A DNA stretch of 46,808 bases. It comes from Treponema sp. (GTDB lineage: Bacteria; Spirochaetota; Spirochaetia; Treponematales; Treponemataceae). The position numbers and the translations under genes are program-made. The notes beneath the pieces were generated by a model, which worked only from the letters and a program-made list of their open reading frames with translations, had not been told where the DNA came from and ran no database searches. Shown piece by piece: positions 40,900-46,808 of this stretch; position 1 is the first letter of the stretch; each line of letters opens with the position of its first letter. The stretch lies in NCBI GenBank assembly GCA_017962965.1, contig JAGCUI010000005.1, forward strand, positions 1 to 46,808, read 5' to 3'.

Positions 40900-41595
40900 T
40901 CACACTGCCAGGTCAATCAGTCTTTTGATGTGAATCTCTACGGCATCTAAACAGGTTACAGGGCAGTTGGTGGAGTTTAATAATAGTGGAAGCTCGGTGC
41001 AGCCAAGGATCAGGGCCTGGATGCCGTGCCGGGTTTTCATGTTATTAATTATTTCTGTAAACTCTTTTAGGGTGGATTCTTTTACAATGCCTTTTTCAAG
41101 TTCTTCATATATGCGGGTTGCGATAAGAGTACGCTCGTCTTTTTGAGGGATAAAAACTTCTACGCCGGCTTCTAAAAGGTCTTTTTTCATGTAATCTTCT
41201 TCCATGGTAAAAATGGTTCCAAAAAGAGCGACCTTTTTAATATTTTTAGAAACAACTTCTTCACACACGGCTTTTGGAATGCTTACAAGGGGAAGGCTGA
41301 TTCCGGCTTTTTTTACAATTTCATCAAAAACAATATGCATCGTAACGGCTGTAAGAGAAATAACCTGGGCTCCCGATTTTTCGAGGCATTTTACTTTTTC
41401 TGCAAGATAAGACGAAAGTTCATCATATTCTTTATTGCACACATAATTCCACGCGCGGTGAAAATCAACACTTTCAATTACAATATCAGGCATTGCCTTC
41501 TGAGCAGTGAGCGCGTCTATTCTCGAATTGAGTTCCTTATAATACATCAAAGTTGACTCGGGTCCCGTGCCGCCAACCAATCCAATCTTTTTCAT
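40900..41595 (-). CDS. Aspartate/glutamate racemase-like protein with altered first active site
   Basis: A 231-residue protein of the Asp/Glu racemase family. Start at MKKIGLVGGTGPEST, with GGGAG 7 nt upstream. Family features include SVDFHRAWNY, PLVSIPKAVCEEV, ALFGTIFTMEEDY and LGCTELPLL, which holds the second catalytic Cys. The first active-site stretch, normally CNT (or TNT in E. coli YgeA), reads LTAVTMH here, so the usual Cys/Thr is Ala. Racemisation needs two acid/base residues, so activity may be lost or one-sided. It is the first gene before the MATE transporter. Function uncertain despite clear homology. Confidence 0.85.
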   Translation of the reverse strand: MKKIGLVGGTGPESTLMYYKELNSRIDALTAQKAMPDIVIESVDFHRAWNYVCNKEYDELSSYLAEKVKCLEKSGAQVISLTAVTMHIVFDEIVKKAGISLPLVSIPKAVCEEVVSKNIKKVALFGTIFTMEEDYMKKDLLEAGVEVFIPQKDERTLIATRIYEELEKGIVKESTLKEFTEIINNMKTRHGIQALILGCTELPLLLNSTNCPVTCLDAVEIHIKRLIDLAV

Positions 41596-41705
41596 CAGTT
41601 TTCTCCCGCCCCCCATTATAGTGATTGAAGGATTTAAATGGAATAATTATGGTGTTATTTCAAAACCCATGTATAATAGAAGCATATAAAAAATGGAGGA
41701 CTTCT

Positions 41706-42368
41706 ATGGATATTAAAGAAGCGATTAAACAAAGACATTCGGTAAGACAGTACAAGGTTTTACCTCTGGAAGACGCAGCAAAGAAAAAACTTTCTGCTCT
41801 TGTAAAAGAATGCAATGCACAAAGTGGTTTGAATATTCAGCTCGTTTGTGATGATTCAGAATGCTTTAACACCTTTCTTGCTCACTACGGCAAATTCAAA
41901 AATGCAAACAATTATTTTGCCATGGTAGGAAAAAAATCCATGGAAAATCTTGATGAACTTGTAGGCTACTACGGACAAAAGCTTGTTCTTGAAGCACAGA
42001 TGCTCGGCTTGAACACCTGCTGGGTTGCCGGAACTTATGGAAAAGGAAAATGTAAGGCAAATCTTTCTGACGGTGAAAAAATTGTGTGCGTAATTTCCCT
42101 TGGCTATGGCGAAAACCAGGGTGCCGTTCATAAATCAAAACCGGAAGAAAAACTCTGCGACGTTCCGGAGGCAGAAAGACCAGACTGGTTCAAAGCCGGA
42201 GTTGAAGCTGCCCTACTTGCCCCTACAGCACTCAATCAGCAGAAATTTCATATCAGCCTTAAAGACGGGGAGGCACAAATTACAACAAAAGGCGGCCCGA
42301 TGACAAAGATTGATTTAGGAATTGTAAAATTCAATTTTGAAGCAGCAAGCGGCCACAAATGTAAATAA
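41706..42368 (+). CDS. Nitroreductase-family flavoprotein
   Basis: A 220-residue FMN-dependent oxidoreductase. The start MDIKEAIKQRHSVRQYK is typical of the family, with the Arg-His-Ser-Val-Arg motif binding the FMN phosphate. Later LVLEAQMLGLNTCWVAGTYG and the segment VCVISLGYGE also fit. The C-terminus (AALLAPTALNQQKFHISL) resembles the nitroreductases that carry a second half-domain. GGAGGA lies 5 nt before the ATG, preceded by a TATAAT -10 at 41672-41677. It is divergent from the racemase gene. The physiological substrate is unknown. Confidence 0.9.
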   Translation: MDIKEAIKQRHSVRQYKVLPLEDAAKKKLSALVKECNAQSGLNIQLVCDDSECFNTFLAHYGKFKNANNYFAMVGKKSMENLDELVGYYGQKLVLEAQMLGLNTCWVAGTYGKGKCKANLSDGEKIVCVISLGYGENQGAVHKSKPEEKLCDVPEAERPDWFKAGVEAALLAPTALNQQKFHISLKDGEAQITTKGGPMTKIDLGIVKFNFEAASGHKCK

Positions 42369-42389
42369 AACCTTTAAAGGGATTTTATT
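42364..42389. terminator. Bidirectional hairpin between nitroreductase and macrodomain genes
   Basis: AATAAAA (42364-42370) pairs with TTTTATT (42383-42389), around the palindrome CCTTTAAAGG (42371-42380). The stop codons of both convergent genes lie in or next to it. Confidence 0.65.
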
Positions 42390-42900
42390 CTTTTTGTAAA
42401 ATCTCCTGGCCAATTTTTATCTTCTGGCTTTCGGGAATGGCAAAAATAATTTCAAGATTATAATCCTGATTTTCTTTTAAAAATTCCCGGCAAGCCTTAA
42501 GAGCCACTTCCCAAGCTTCCCTGGCCGGATACCCAAAAATCCCAGCCGAAATAAGCGGAAACACAACCGAATGAATTTCATTTTCCACACAAAGCTCCAG
42601 CGACTTTTTATAAGCCCCATACAAAGCTTGTGGCTCTCCATGCTTACCATCAAAATACGAAGGCCCAACAGCATGAATTATAAATTTACAAGGACATGCA
42701 AACCCCGAAGTAATCACCGCACTGCCTTCATCACAATGCCCGATTTTTTCGCAGGCCTCGGTAAGTTCATCATACCCCGCCCTTCTGAAAATAGCCCCGC
42801 AAACGCCACCGCCCGCCCAGAGCCCCGAATTAGCCGCATTCACAATAGCATCCGCCTGTATATCCGTAATCCCCTTTTGCAGGATTTTGATTGAACTCAT
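42385..42900 (-). CDS. Macrodomain protein (ADP-ribose or O-acetyl-ADP-ribose hydrolase type)
   Basis: A 171-residue single macrodomain. Motifs: ITDIQADAIVNAANSGLWAG (binding loop 1), GGVCGAIFRRAG, GSAVITSGFACPCKFIIHAVGP and FPLISAGIFGYP (phosphate-binding loop 2). Members of the YmdB/MacroD type remove ADP-ribose from proteins or hydrolyse O-acetyl-ADP-ribose. It is the last gene of a minus-strand island that also holds a DraG-like ADP-ribosylglycohydrolase. A degenerate copy of codons 22-35 occurs 1.66 kb upstream at 44456-44496. It is somewhat GC-rich compared with the toxin genes beside it. Confidence 0.93.
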   Translation of the reverse strand: MSSIKILQKGITDIQADAIVNAANSGLWAGGGVCGAIFRRAGYDELTEACEKIGHCDEGSAVITSGFACPCKFIIHAVGPSYFDGKHGEPQALYGAYKKSLELCVENEIHSVVFPLISAGIFGYPAREAWEVALKACREFLKENQDYNLEIIFAIPESQKIKIGQEILQKE

Positions 42901-42915
42901 ATTTGCTCCTTAAAA

Positions 42916-43440
42916 TTATTCTTCATTCAAAGAATCATAATACCCTGGACAGCCAAAAAGAACACATTCAACTATTTTATCATTTTCAGGGCAAAATAGG
43001 CTGATTTGTTTTTTATAACTTGTCCAGGACGTATCTTGCGGTTCCCAAACAAAATCATCAGACAGAGATTTGAAAGTATTCACATTAAAATCTGAACAAT
43101 TAATGCCATCAACAATTAGATTAATTCCTTTATCTGAAGGTATTTCTATTGCTTCAAAAATTTGATCATCTGAATAATCAATCATCCCAAAAGGATAATC
43201 ATCAAAAACCTGCAAATCCACAGGAGGAACTCCTTTAAGAAATTCTTCCACAGTTTTTCCTGCAATCTTTGCCATTCGTTGAACAATTTCATCATACCCT
43301 TTTTCAAATTCTAAAGTTCTTTCTTCTTTTTTAGGATATTCTTCAAAATCTGAACCAAATTGTTTCCTTACTTCAGTCTTATCGCTCCCAAAAAGGACAC
43401 CATTAACTGACTGTAATGATTTTATTTCAAGCTTTTTCAT
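42916..43440 (-). CDS. Putative immunity protein of the adjacent toxin
   Basis: A 174-residue acidic soluble protein. Start at MKKLEIKSLQSVNG, with GAGGG about 8 nt upstream; the in-frame sequence further upstream lies inside the toxin gene. No named family is recognised. Acidic, aromatic stretches (VFDDYPFGMIDYSDDQIFEAI) and its small size suit a nuclease-neutralising immunity protein. It overlaps the end of the toxin gene by 14 nt, the arrangement expected of a toxin/immunity pair. Cognate binding is inferred from position alone. Confidence 0.65.
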   Translation of the reverse strand: MKKLEIKSLQSVNGVLFGSDKTEVRKQFGSDFEEYPKKEERTLEFEKGYDEIVQRMAKIAGKTVEEFLKGVPPVDLQVFDDYPFGMIDYSDDQIFEAIEIPSDKGINLIVDGINCSDFNVNTFKSLSDDFVWEPQDTSWTSYKKQISLFCPENDKIVECVLFGCPGYYDSLNEE

Positions 43441-43918
43441 AAATTTTTCCCTCGTTTTCAAGTTTTTCTTCATAAGATAATTTTTCATTAATTGCATTAT
43501 CATATCTAGTACCAAAAAATTCTCTAATTTCATTAATATCCATTAATTCTGCTTCTAAAAAATAGCCTTTTTGAATTAATCTCTTTTGTTCCTCTCGGTA
43601 GGCTCGGGTTTTTTTAGAATTTCTATAACTAGATGTTTTTGAATGATCGTTCTTATGCATTATTATACAAGGACCCTTCCATCGAGACAACGGAGAAGCA
43701 CTAGCTGCAGGCATATGATGAATTTCATAATTGTTATTTCCACTTGTAATCTTTCGTAATTCACCATAACTTCCACCTCTGCTAGTTTTTCTGATCTCAT
43801 CATCTTTAACTTTTGCAAGCGCTTGATCAATAGCACGCTGTGTAAATCCACGTCCAACTCTATATGTGAATTCACCGTTAGATTTTCTGGGCTGTGTCTC
43901 CCAGTGATTTTTGCTCAT
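43427..43918 (-). CDS. Orphan HNH-like nuclease toxin domain
   Basis: A 163-residue protein that resembles the C-terminal nuclease tip of polymorphic toxins. The features are GGSYGELRK, YEIHHMPAASASPLSRWKG (H67, H68), then IIMHKNDHSKTSSYRNS (D91, H92) and FFGTRYDNAINEKLSY. The His-His and Asp-His pairs fit an HNH/His-Me metal nuclease. The usual large secretion and repeat region is absent: the gene starts with its own AAGGAG and ATG, so this is a free-standing toxin or a cassette that lost its carrier. The predicted immunity gene overlaps its 3' end. Toxin family assignment is from memory. Confidence 0.7.
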   Translation of the reverse strand: MSKNHWETQPRKSNGEFTYRVGRGFTQRAIDQALAKVKDDEIRKTSRGGSYGELRKITSGNNNYEIHHMPAASASPLSRWKGPCIIMHKNDHSKTSSYRNSKKTRAYREEQKRLIQKGYFLEAELMDINEIREFFGTRYDNAINEKLSYEEKLENEGKIYEKA

Positions 43919-43975
43919 TTTAATAATCTCCTTATATATTTTTACCTAATATTACTTTAAGAAGATCATTATGTA

Positions 43976-43997
43976 GTGGGCAAAAAGTGGGCAAAAA
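43976..43997. repeat. Perfect 11-bp tandem repeat
   Basis: GTGGGCAAAAA occurs twice end to end (43976-43986, 43987-43997), in the gap between the unknown gene and the toxin gene. It could be a slip duplication or part of a recombination site. Confidence 0.7.
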
Positions 43998-44004
43998 ATC
44001 CGAA

Positions 44005-44436
44005 TTAAAAACTGTTTAAACTATCCAAAGTTTTTAGTATGTGTGATGATGAATATGGTTTATTTGTTTTTGGATTTATAAATCTACTTAAATGATACTT
44101 TTGTACAACTATCTTCTCGTTATCTATTATTGCAGTTGCAACAGTAAGAAGACTATTTGCTAATACCGTTTTACCATCTTCATCAACAAGACCTTTATCA
44201 ACAAGTTTTTGTATCCAGGCAGAATGAGGTGGAAATGCTTTGGGATGTAATATTCTTGTTATAGTCCCAATTTGTTCTTCTGCATCTGGATCAAATGGAT
44301 TTATATGCGCATAAGGTTGCAGATGCTCTGGTAGAGATTCTTTTACGTGAGTTCTAACTTCCTTACTCTTACAGAGGGATTCAATTATTACCTCTTTGAG
44401 TTGTTTTAATGTCGTTTGTGTAATCTGATTTTTCAT
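44005..44436 (-). CDS. Small unknown protein
   Basis: A 143-residue soluble protein, family not recognised. The N-terminal half is helical (TLKQLKEVIIESLCKSKEV), with a Pro-rich middle (PEHLQPYAHINPFDPDAEEQ) and a C-terminal segment of short helices (HLSRFINPKTNKPYSSSHIL). No signal peptide or membrane segment. GGGAG lies 11 nt before the ATG. It lies between the macrodomain remnant beside draG and the toxin gene, probably brought in with the same cassette. Confidence 0.6.
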   Translation of the reverse strand: MKNQITQTTLKQLKEVIIESLCKSKEVRTHVKESLPEHLQPYAHINPFDPDAEEQIGTITRILHPKAFPPHSAWIQKLVDKGLVDEDGKTVLANSLLTVATAIIDNEKIVVQKYHLSRFINPKTNKPYSSSHILKTLDSLNSF

Positions 44437-44455
44437 TATTTACAATTCTCCCAAA

Positions 44456-44496
44456 CCCAGCAAACACCACTGCCCTCCCAGAGCCCCGAATTAGCC
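44456..44496 (-). pseudogene. Remnant of a macrodomain gene
   Basis: This 41-bp stretch matches 42795-42835, inside the intact macrodomain gene, at 37 of 41 bases. Read on the minus strand it gives ANSGLWEGSGVC, compared with ANSGLWAGGGVC in the intact protein. It has no start and no further homology either side. It sits 12 nt after the draG-like stop, so it is the scar of a lost or disrupted macrodomain gene copy. Confidence 0.75.
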
Positions 44497-44507
44497 AATT
44501 TCATCTT

Positions 44508-45542
44508 TTACCCAACCTCTTCTATTCTCTCACAAAATGATTCAATAATCTCATCCACGAGTTTTTTGTTTCTTATTGAATTAATCCATTCTGCAGGGAC
44601 ATCTCCATAATAAAGGCCGGCAATGCTTCCGGCTACGCAGGCAACAGTGTCTGTGTCACTTCCGAGGTTTACGGCTTTTAGTACGCAATCCTTATAATTT
44701 TCTGTAGTCAGAAAACACCATAATGCAGCTTCCAGGGTGTCAACAACATAACCGGTACTTTTAATTTCGGGTTCGTTAAGGTTAGTAAAATCAGGGGCAA
44801 AAATTCTCTGGTATTTTAAAAGGGCATCTTTATATTCAGGGTGATTTTTTACATAGGTCTGAATCTTTTGAGAAGCCTTTTTGATTAATTTTGATTTTTC
44901 TGTACCTTTTAAAATTTCAATCATAACGGCACAATAAATATCACAGCCAATAAGGGAAATGGGATGGCGGTGTGTAAGGGAAGAAATATTATGAATCAAA
45001 TCAAACGCTTCTTCCTTATCAAGATCTGTAAAATTTAAGGCATAAAAAAGAAAAAGCGGAAGCGGAGAAATACGCATGAGTGAACCGTTTCCATTTTCGA
45101 ATTCACTGGTTGCCCCGCATTCAAAAGGTGGATCACCATCTATATACTTAACAATCGCCTTTCTGCAGCTGCCACCAATATCAAAAAGTTCGCCGTCCGG
45201 AGTAAATTTATTTTTCTTATACCACGCCGTAAAATTTTTCATAATGTCGTCATAATTAATTTTACCCTGGCGGCCAATACTTTCTGCAAGACACAAAGTC
45301 ATACTTGTATCATCAGACCAGCTGCCTTTAGGAAGATTATAAGTACCGTAACCAATCATATCGGTCACAGGATTTTTCTTAAGCTCCTCACGATCCAGAA
45401 ATTCGACAGGAACACCAAGAGCATCGGCAACAATGGCACCGTATAATGTGTCGTAAACTTTTTGTTTCCTTTCACCAGCCTCAAGGATTTTCTTCATGCT
45501 ATCTGTAATATATTCAGCTGGTTCTACATAAGACAATTTCAT
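44508..45542 (-). CDS. DraG-like ADP-ribosylglycohydrolase
   Basis: A 344-residue enzyme of the ADP-ribosylglycohydrolase family, which removes ADP-ribose from modified proteins or nucleic acids using two metal ions. The first metal motif is GSWSDDTSM (about 70-80), the second GSDTDTVACVAGSIAGLYYG (about 293-312). The start of the domain is YGAIVADALGVPVEFL. Start at MKLSYVEPAEY, with AAGGGGG upstream; a longer frame begins before this ribosome-binding site. It is upstream of the toxin cassette and macrodomain gene on the same strand, so two ADP-ribose-reversal enzymes flank the toxin. Its substrate is unknown. Confidence 0.92.
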   Translation of the reverse strand: MKLSYVEPAEYITDSMKKILEAGERKQKVYDTLYGAIVADALGVPVEFLDREELKKNPVTDMIGYGTYNLPKGSWSDDTSMTLCLAESIGRQGKINYDDIMKNFTAWYKKNKFTPDGELFDIGGSCRKAIVKYIDGDPPFECGATSEFENGNGSLMRISPLPLFLFYALNFTDLDKEEAFDLIHNISSLTHRHPISLIGCDIYCAVMIEILKGTEKSKLIKKASQKIQTYVKNHPEYKDALLKYQRIFAPDFTNLNEPEIKSTGYVVDTLEAALWCFLTTENYKDCVLKAVNLGSDTDTVACVAGSIAGLYYGDVPAEWINSIRNKKLVDEIIESFCERIEEVG

Positions 45543-45634
45543 ATCGAACCCCCTTGTAATTTGGTTTTTAAAACTCTTTTTTTTAATCAACAAAACAAAT
45601 ATTCCATCCGTTGCTTATGAAAAGTTTGAGCATG

Positions 45635-45676
45635 TCACACTGCTTGTGGCCGGTTCGCTGAATAAAATGTATTCAT
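45635..45676 (-). CDS. Micro-ORF with strong ribosome-binding site
   Basis: A 13-codon frame, MNTFYSANRPQAV, follows AGGAGG by a 4-5 nt spacer, the best ribosome-binding site in this region. It lies between a GC-rich hairpin and the draG-like gene. It may be a leader peptide or a remnant. Translation is not shown. Confidence 0.3.
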   Translation of the reverse strand: MNTFYSANRPQAV

Positions 45677-45691
45677 AGACTCCTCCTATAA

Positions 45692-45723
45692 AACGCTCGG
45701 GGGCGTTGCGTGGGTGGCCCCCG
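45692..45723 (-). other. GC-rich overlapping hairpins before the draG-like gene
   Basis: CGGGGGC (45698-45704) and GCCCCCG (45717-45723) form a strong 7-bp stem. AACGC (45692-45696) and GCGTT (45703-45707) form an alternative stem that shares bases with it, and on the minus strand this is followed by TTTTAT. The region 45724-45755 holds a further GGGGTAGG / CCCCTACT-type weak pairing. It may terminate the HIRAN-like gene or act as an attenuator. Confidence 0.5.
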
Positions 45724-45751
45724 CTGGAAGGGGTAGGCTTTCCCCTACTCC

Positions 45752-46687
45752 TTACACTGTAAACTGTACTACAATCTCGCGATAAGTCAAGGCGCTAAGC
45801 TTGCAGGTAAAACTCATCTTTTTTGGCTTTGAATCGCGGATGATTTCTGCAGCAAGAGCGCGGATGTGACCGGCTTTTTCAAGACCAGGATTTCCAAAGA
45901 GCTTTGCTTCCACGTTTTCAATGCATACGAGAATTGAGTTTTTATCATAAGCATTGTAAGGTTCAGCCTGAACAGACACCTTGAGAGATTCATAAAAATC
46001 ATGCTTTGCTATACAGATTGCATTTGCAGACTTTGATAAATCAAGCGGGTTCAAATTGTCTGTAAGCTTTGTAAGTGCTTCGGGAACAATGTCGTCATCC
46101 CAGTGATAGAAGTTTGTACCAACAAGCGGAAGAGTCACAGTTACTTCATTCTTTTTGAACCAGCGTTTAAAAGCCTGGTCGAGTGTTTCACGTGAAGAAT
46201 CATATTCAAGCTTCTTTTTTGCGCTTTCAAAAATCAATGAAATTTCATCCGGATCGATATTGTTCATCTTACCGTAAGACAAAGAAAACAAAATCTCTAC
46301 GCAAAGTGGCTCCATAATGTACTGTGTAAGCTGAGCAAACTTTTCGAAAACTGCACTGCGGCGCATAAAAAGTTCTCCTGCAAGAAGTGAATCCTTTGCA
46401 TCCACAGCAGCAATAAGAGGACCAATGTGAATAAGATAATCAAAGATATCCTTATCCGAGACGTCTACATCATTTTTTACATAAACCACAGGATTACAGT
46501 TCAAAGCTGTCTGAATGTACACGTACCAGCTTGGAGAGAAATAAGTACTTGAAATAAATTCCTGTGCACCATCAACATCGGGCTTGTTGTTCTTTTCCCA
46601 CTTACCAACATAGTCGAGCTGCCCTGTTTTGCTCTTAGTAAATTCAAACCAATCGTTGGCTGTCTTAATTAAAATCTGTGCGTTCAT
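45752..46687 (-). CDS. HIRAN-domain-like protein
   Basis: A 311-residue soluble protein. Start at MNAQILIKTANDWFEF, with GGAGG 7 nt before the ATG. The last 75 residues resemble a HIRAN domain: VQAEPYNAYDKNSILVCIE, then GHIRALAAEII. HIRAN domains bind DNA ends in SWI/SNF proteins such as HLTF; in bacteria they also occur alone or with other domains. The first 220 residues are helical and unassigned (FSPSWYVYIQTALNC, MEPLCVEILFSLSYG). It precedes the draG-like gene after a GC-rich gap. A role in DNA repair or defence is speculative. Confidence 0.7.
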   Translation of the reverse strand: MNAQILIKTANDWFEFTKSKTGQLDYVGKWEKNNKPDVDGAQEFISSTYFSPSWYVYIQTALNCNPVVYVKNDVDVSDKDIFDYLIHIGPLIAAVDAKDSLLAGELFMRRSAVFEKFAQLTQYIMEPLCVEILFSLSYGKMNNIDPDEISLIFESAKKKLEYDSSRETLDQAFKRWFKKNEVTVTLPLVGTNFYHWDDDIVPEALTKLTDNLNPLDLSKSANAICIAKHDFYESLKVSVQAEPYNAYDKNSILVCIENVEAKLFGNPGLEKAGHIRALAAEIIRDSKPKKMSFTCKLSALTYREIVVQFTV

Positions 46688-46732
46688 TTTATACCTCCCA
46701 TAAAAAGTCAACGAACAAGTCAACTTTCTAAG

Positions 46733-46808
46733 CTATTTATTTATGGCAGCCAGAGCCTGATCAACAAGATTCATGGGCTTGTATTTCCCCATCATCTTTT
46801 TTGCATCA
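46733..46808 (-). CDS. C-terminal end of an unidentified gene
   Basis: Minus-strand frame that enters from the right edge and ends at the TAG at 46733-46735. The visible tail is DAKKMMGKYKPMNLVDQALA then AINK. The HIRAN-like ATG follows after 45 nt, so the two may be cotranscribed. Too little is present to name it. Confidence 0.5.
   Translation of the reverse strand, partial: DAKKMMGKYKPMNLVDQALAAINK

Noticed and set aside
45610..45678. Plus-strand frame tail (VAYEKFEHVTLLVAGSLNKM)
   Set aside because: It has no start codon or ribosome-binding site and overlaps the micro-ORF and its ribosome-binding site on the other strand; probably chance or a remnant.
45692..45755. GC-rich palindromic region as an integron attC site
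   Set aside because: The core GTTGCGT does not fit GTTRRRY, the neighbouring gaps hold no similar sites, and no integrase is present.
1..46808. tRNA, rRNA or insertion-sequence genes
   Set aside because: No cloverleaf, rRNA segment or transposase frame was seen on either strand by reading; a tRNAscan/Infernal run would settle small RNAs.

Overview
The window looks like chromosomal DNA of a host-associated spirochaete, most likely a gut- or rumen-type Treponema. The grounds are moderate AT richness, short MKK-type signal peptides on small outer-membrane barrels, a DUF6273-like lipoprotein, a divergent EF-G, and a lepB / penicillin-binding protein / DUF115 cluster. This is inference from gene content; there is no rRNA or tRNA here to place the organism. 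Both edges cut a gene. No gene-free stretch exceeds about 210 bases.

Layout. (1) 1-8980, nearly all minus strand: SPFH protein (cut), a secreted beta-rich protein, EF-G, a lipoprotein, two related small barrels, a propeller plus decayed-deacetylase protein, and a zinc ribbon that completes an operon with the M23/LysM protein at 9003-10232. (2) 10290-14410, plus strand: signal peptidase I, a PASTA transpeptidase and a DUF115 protein, with overlapping or abutting ends; the M23 operon and this one form a divergent cell-envelope block. (3) 14445-19801: an FtsH-like AAA protein without its protease, a small unknown gene, CstA, a complex multi-hairpin element, then a SulP transporter whose promoter predicts a nearly leaderless mRNA. 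(4) 19919-33194, minus strand: a nine-gene carbohydrate locus with two solute-binding proteins (one giant and fused to beta-sandwich modules), two permease pairs, a membrane-anchored protein that looks like a glycoside hydrolase (DUF5696-like), an NHL/TPR protein and a Yip1-like protein. It contains no ATPase. (5) 33351-35783: a PadR / HAAS-adhesin / PspC envelope-stress operon with a palindromic promoter, divergent from a YhhN-like membrane protein. (6) 35790-37941: dapB and lysC. (7) 38002-42368: a HipA-like kinase fused to its own helix-turn-helix, with four phased upstream repeats, then a MATE pump, an aspartate/glutamate racemase-like protein and a nitroreductase. (8) 42385-46808: an accessory island with a macrodomain protein, a putative immunity protein, an orphan HNH-like toxin, an unknown protein, a DraG-like ADP-ribosylglycohydrolase and a HIRAN-like protein. 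A 41-bp degenerate copy of the macrodomain gene beside draG shows that this island has been rearranged.

How the genes fit together. The carbohydrate locus reads as one system: capture by two binding proteins, surface processing or sensing by the anchored hydrolase-like protein and propeller, import through two permease pairs, and energy from an ATPase encoded elsewhere. The accessory island joins two ADP-ribose-processing enzymes with a toxin/immunity pair. The strongest candidates for undescribed biology are the dual-permease locus, the helically phased operator array of the HipA-HTH gene, the scarred macrodomain / toxin / DraG island, and two promoters placed for near-leaderless transcripts.
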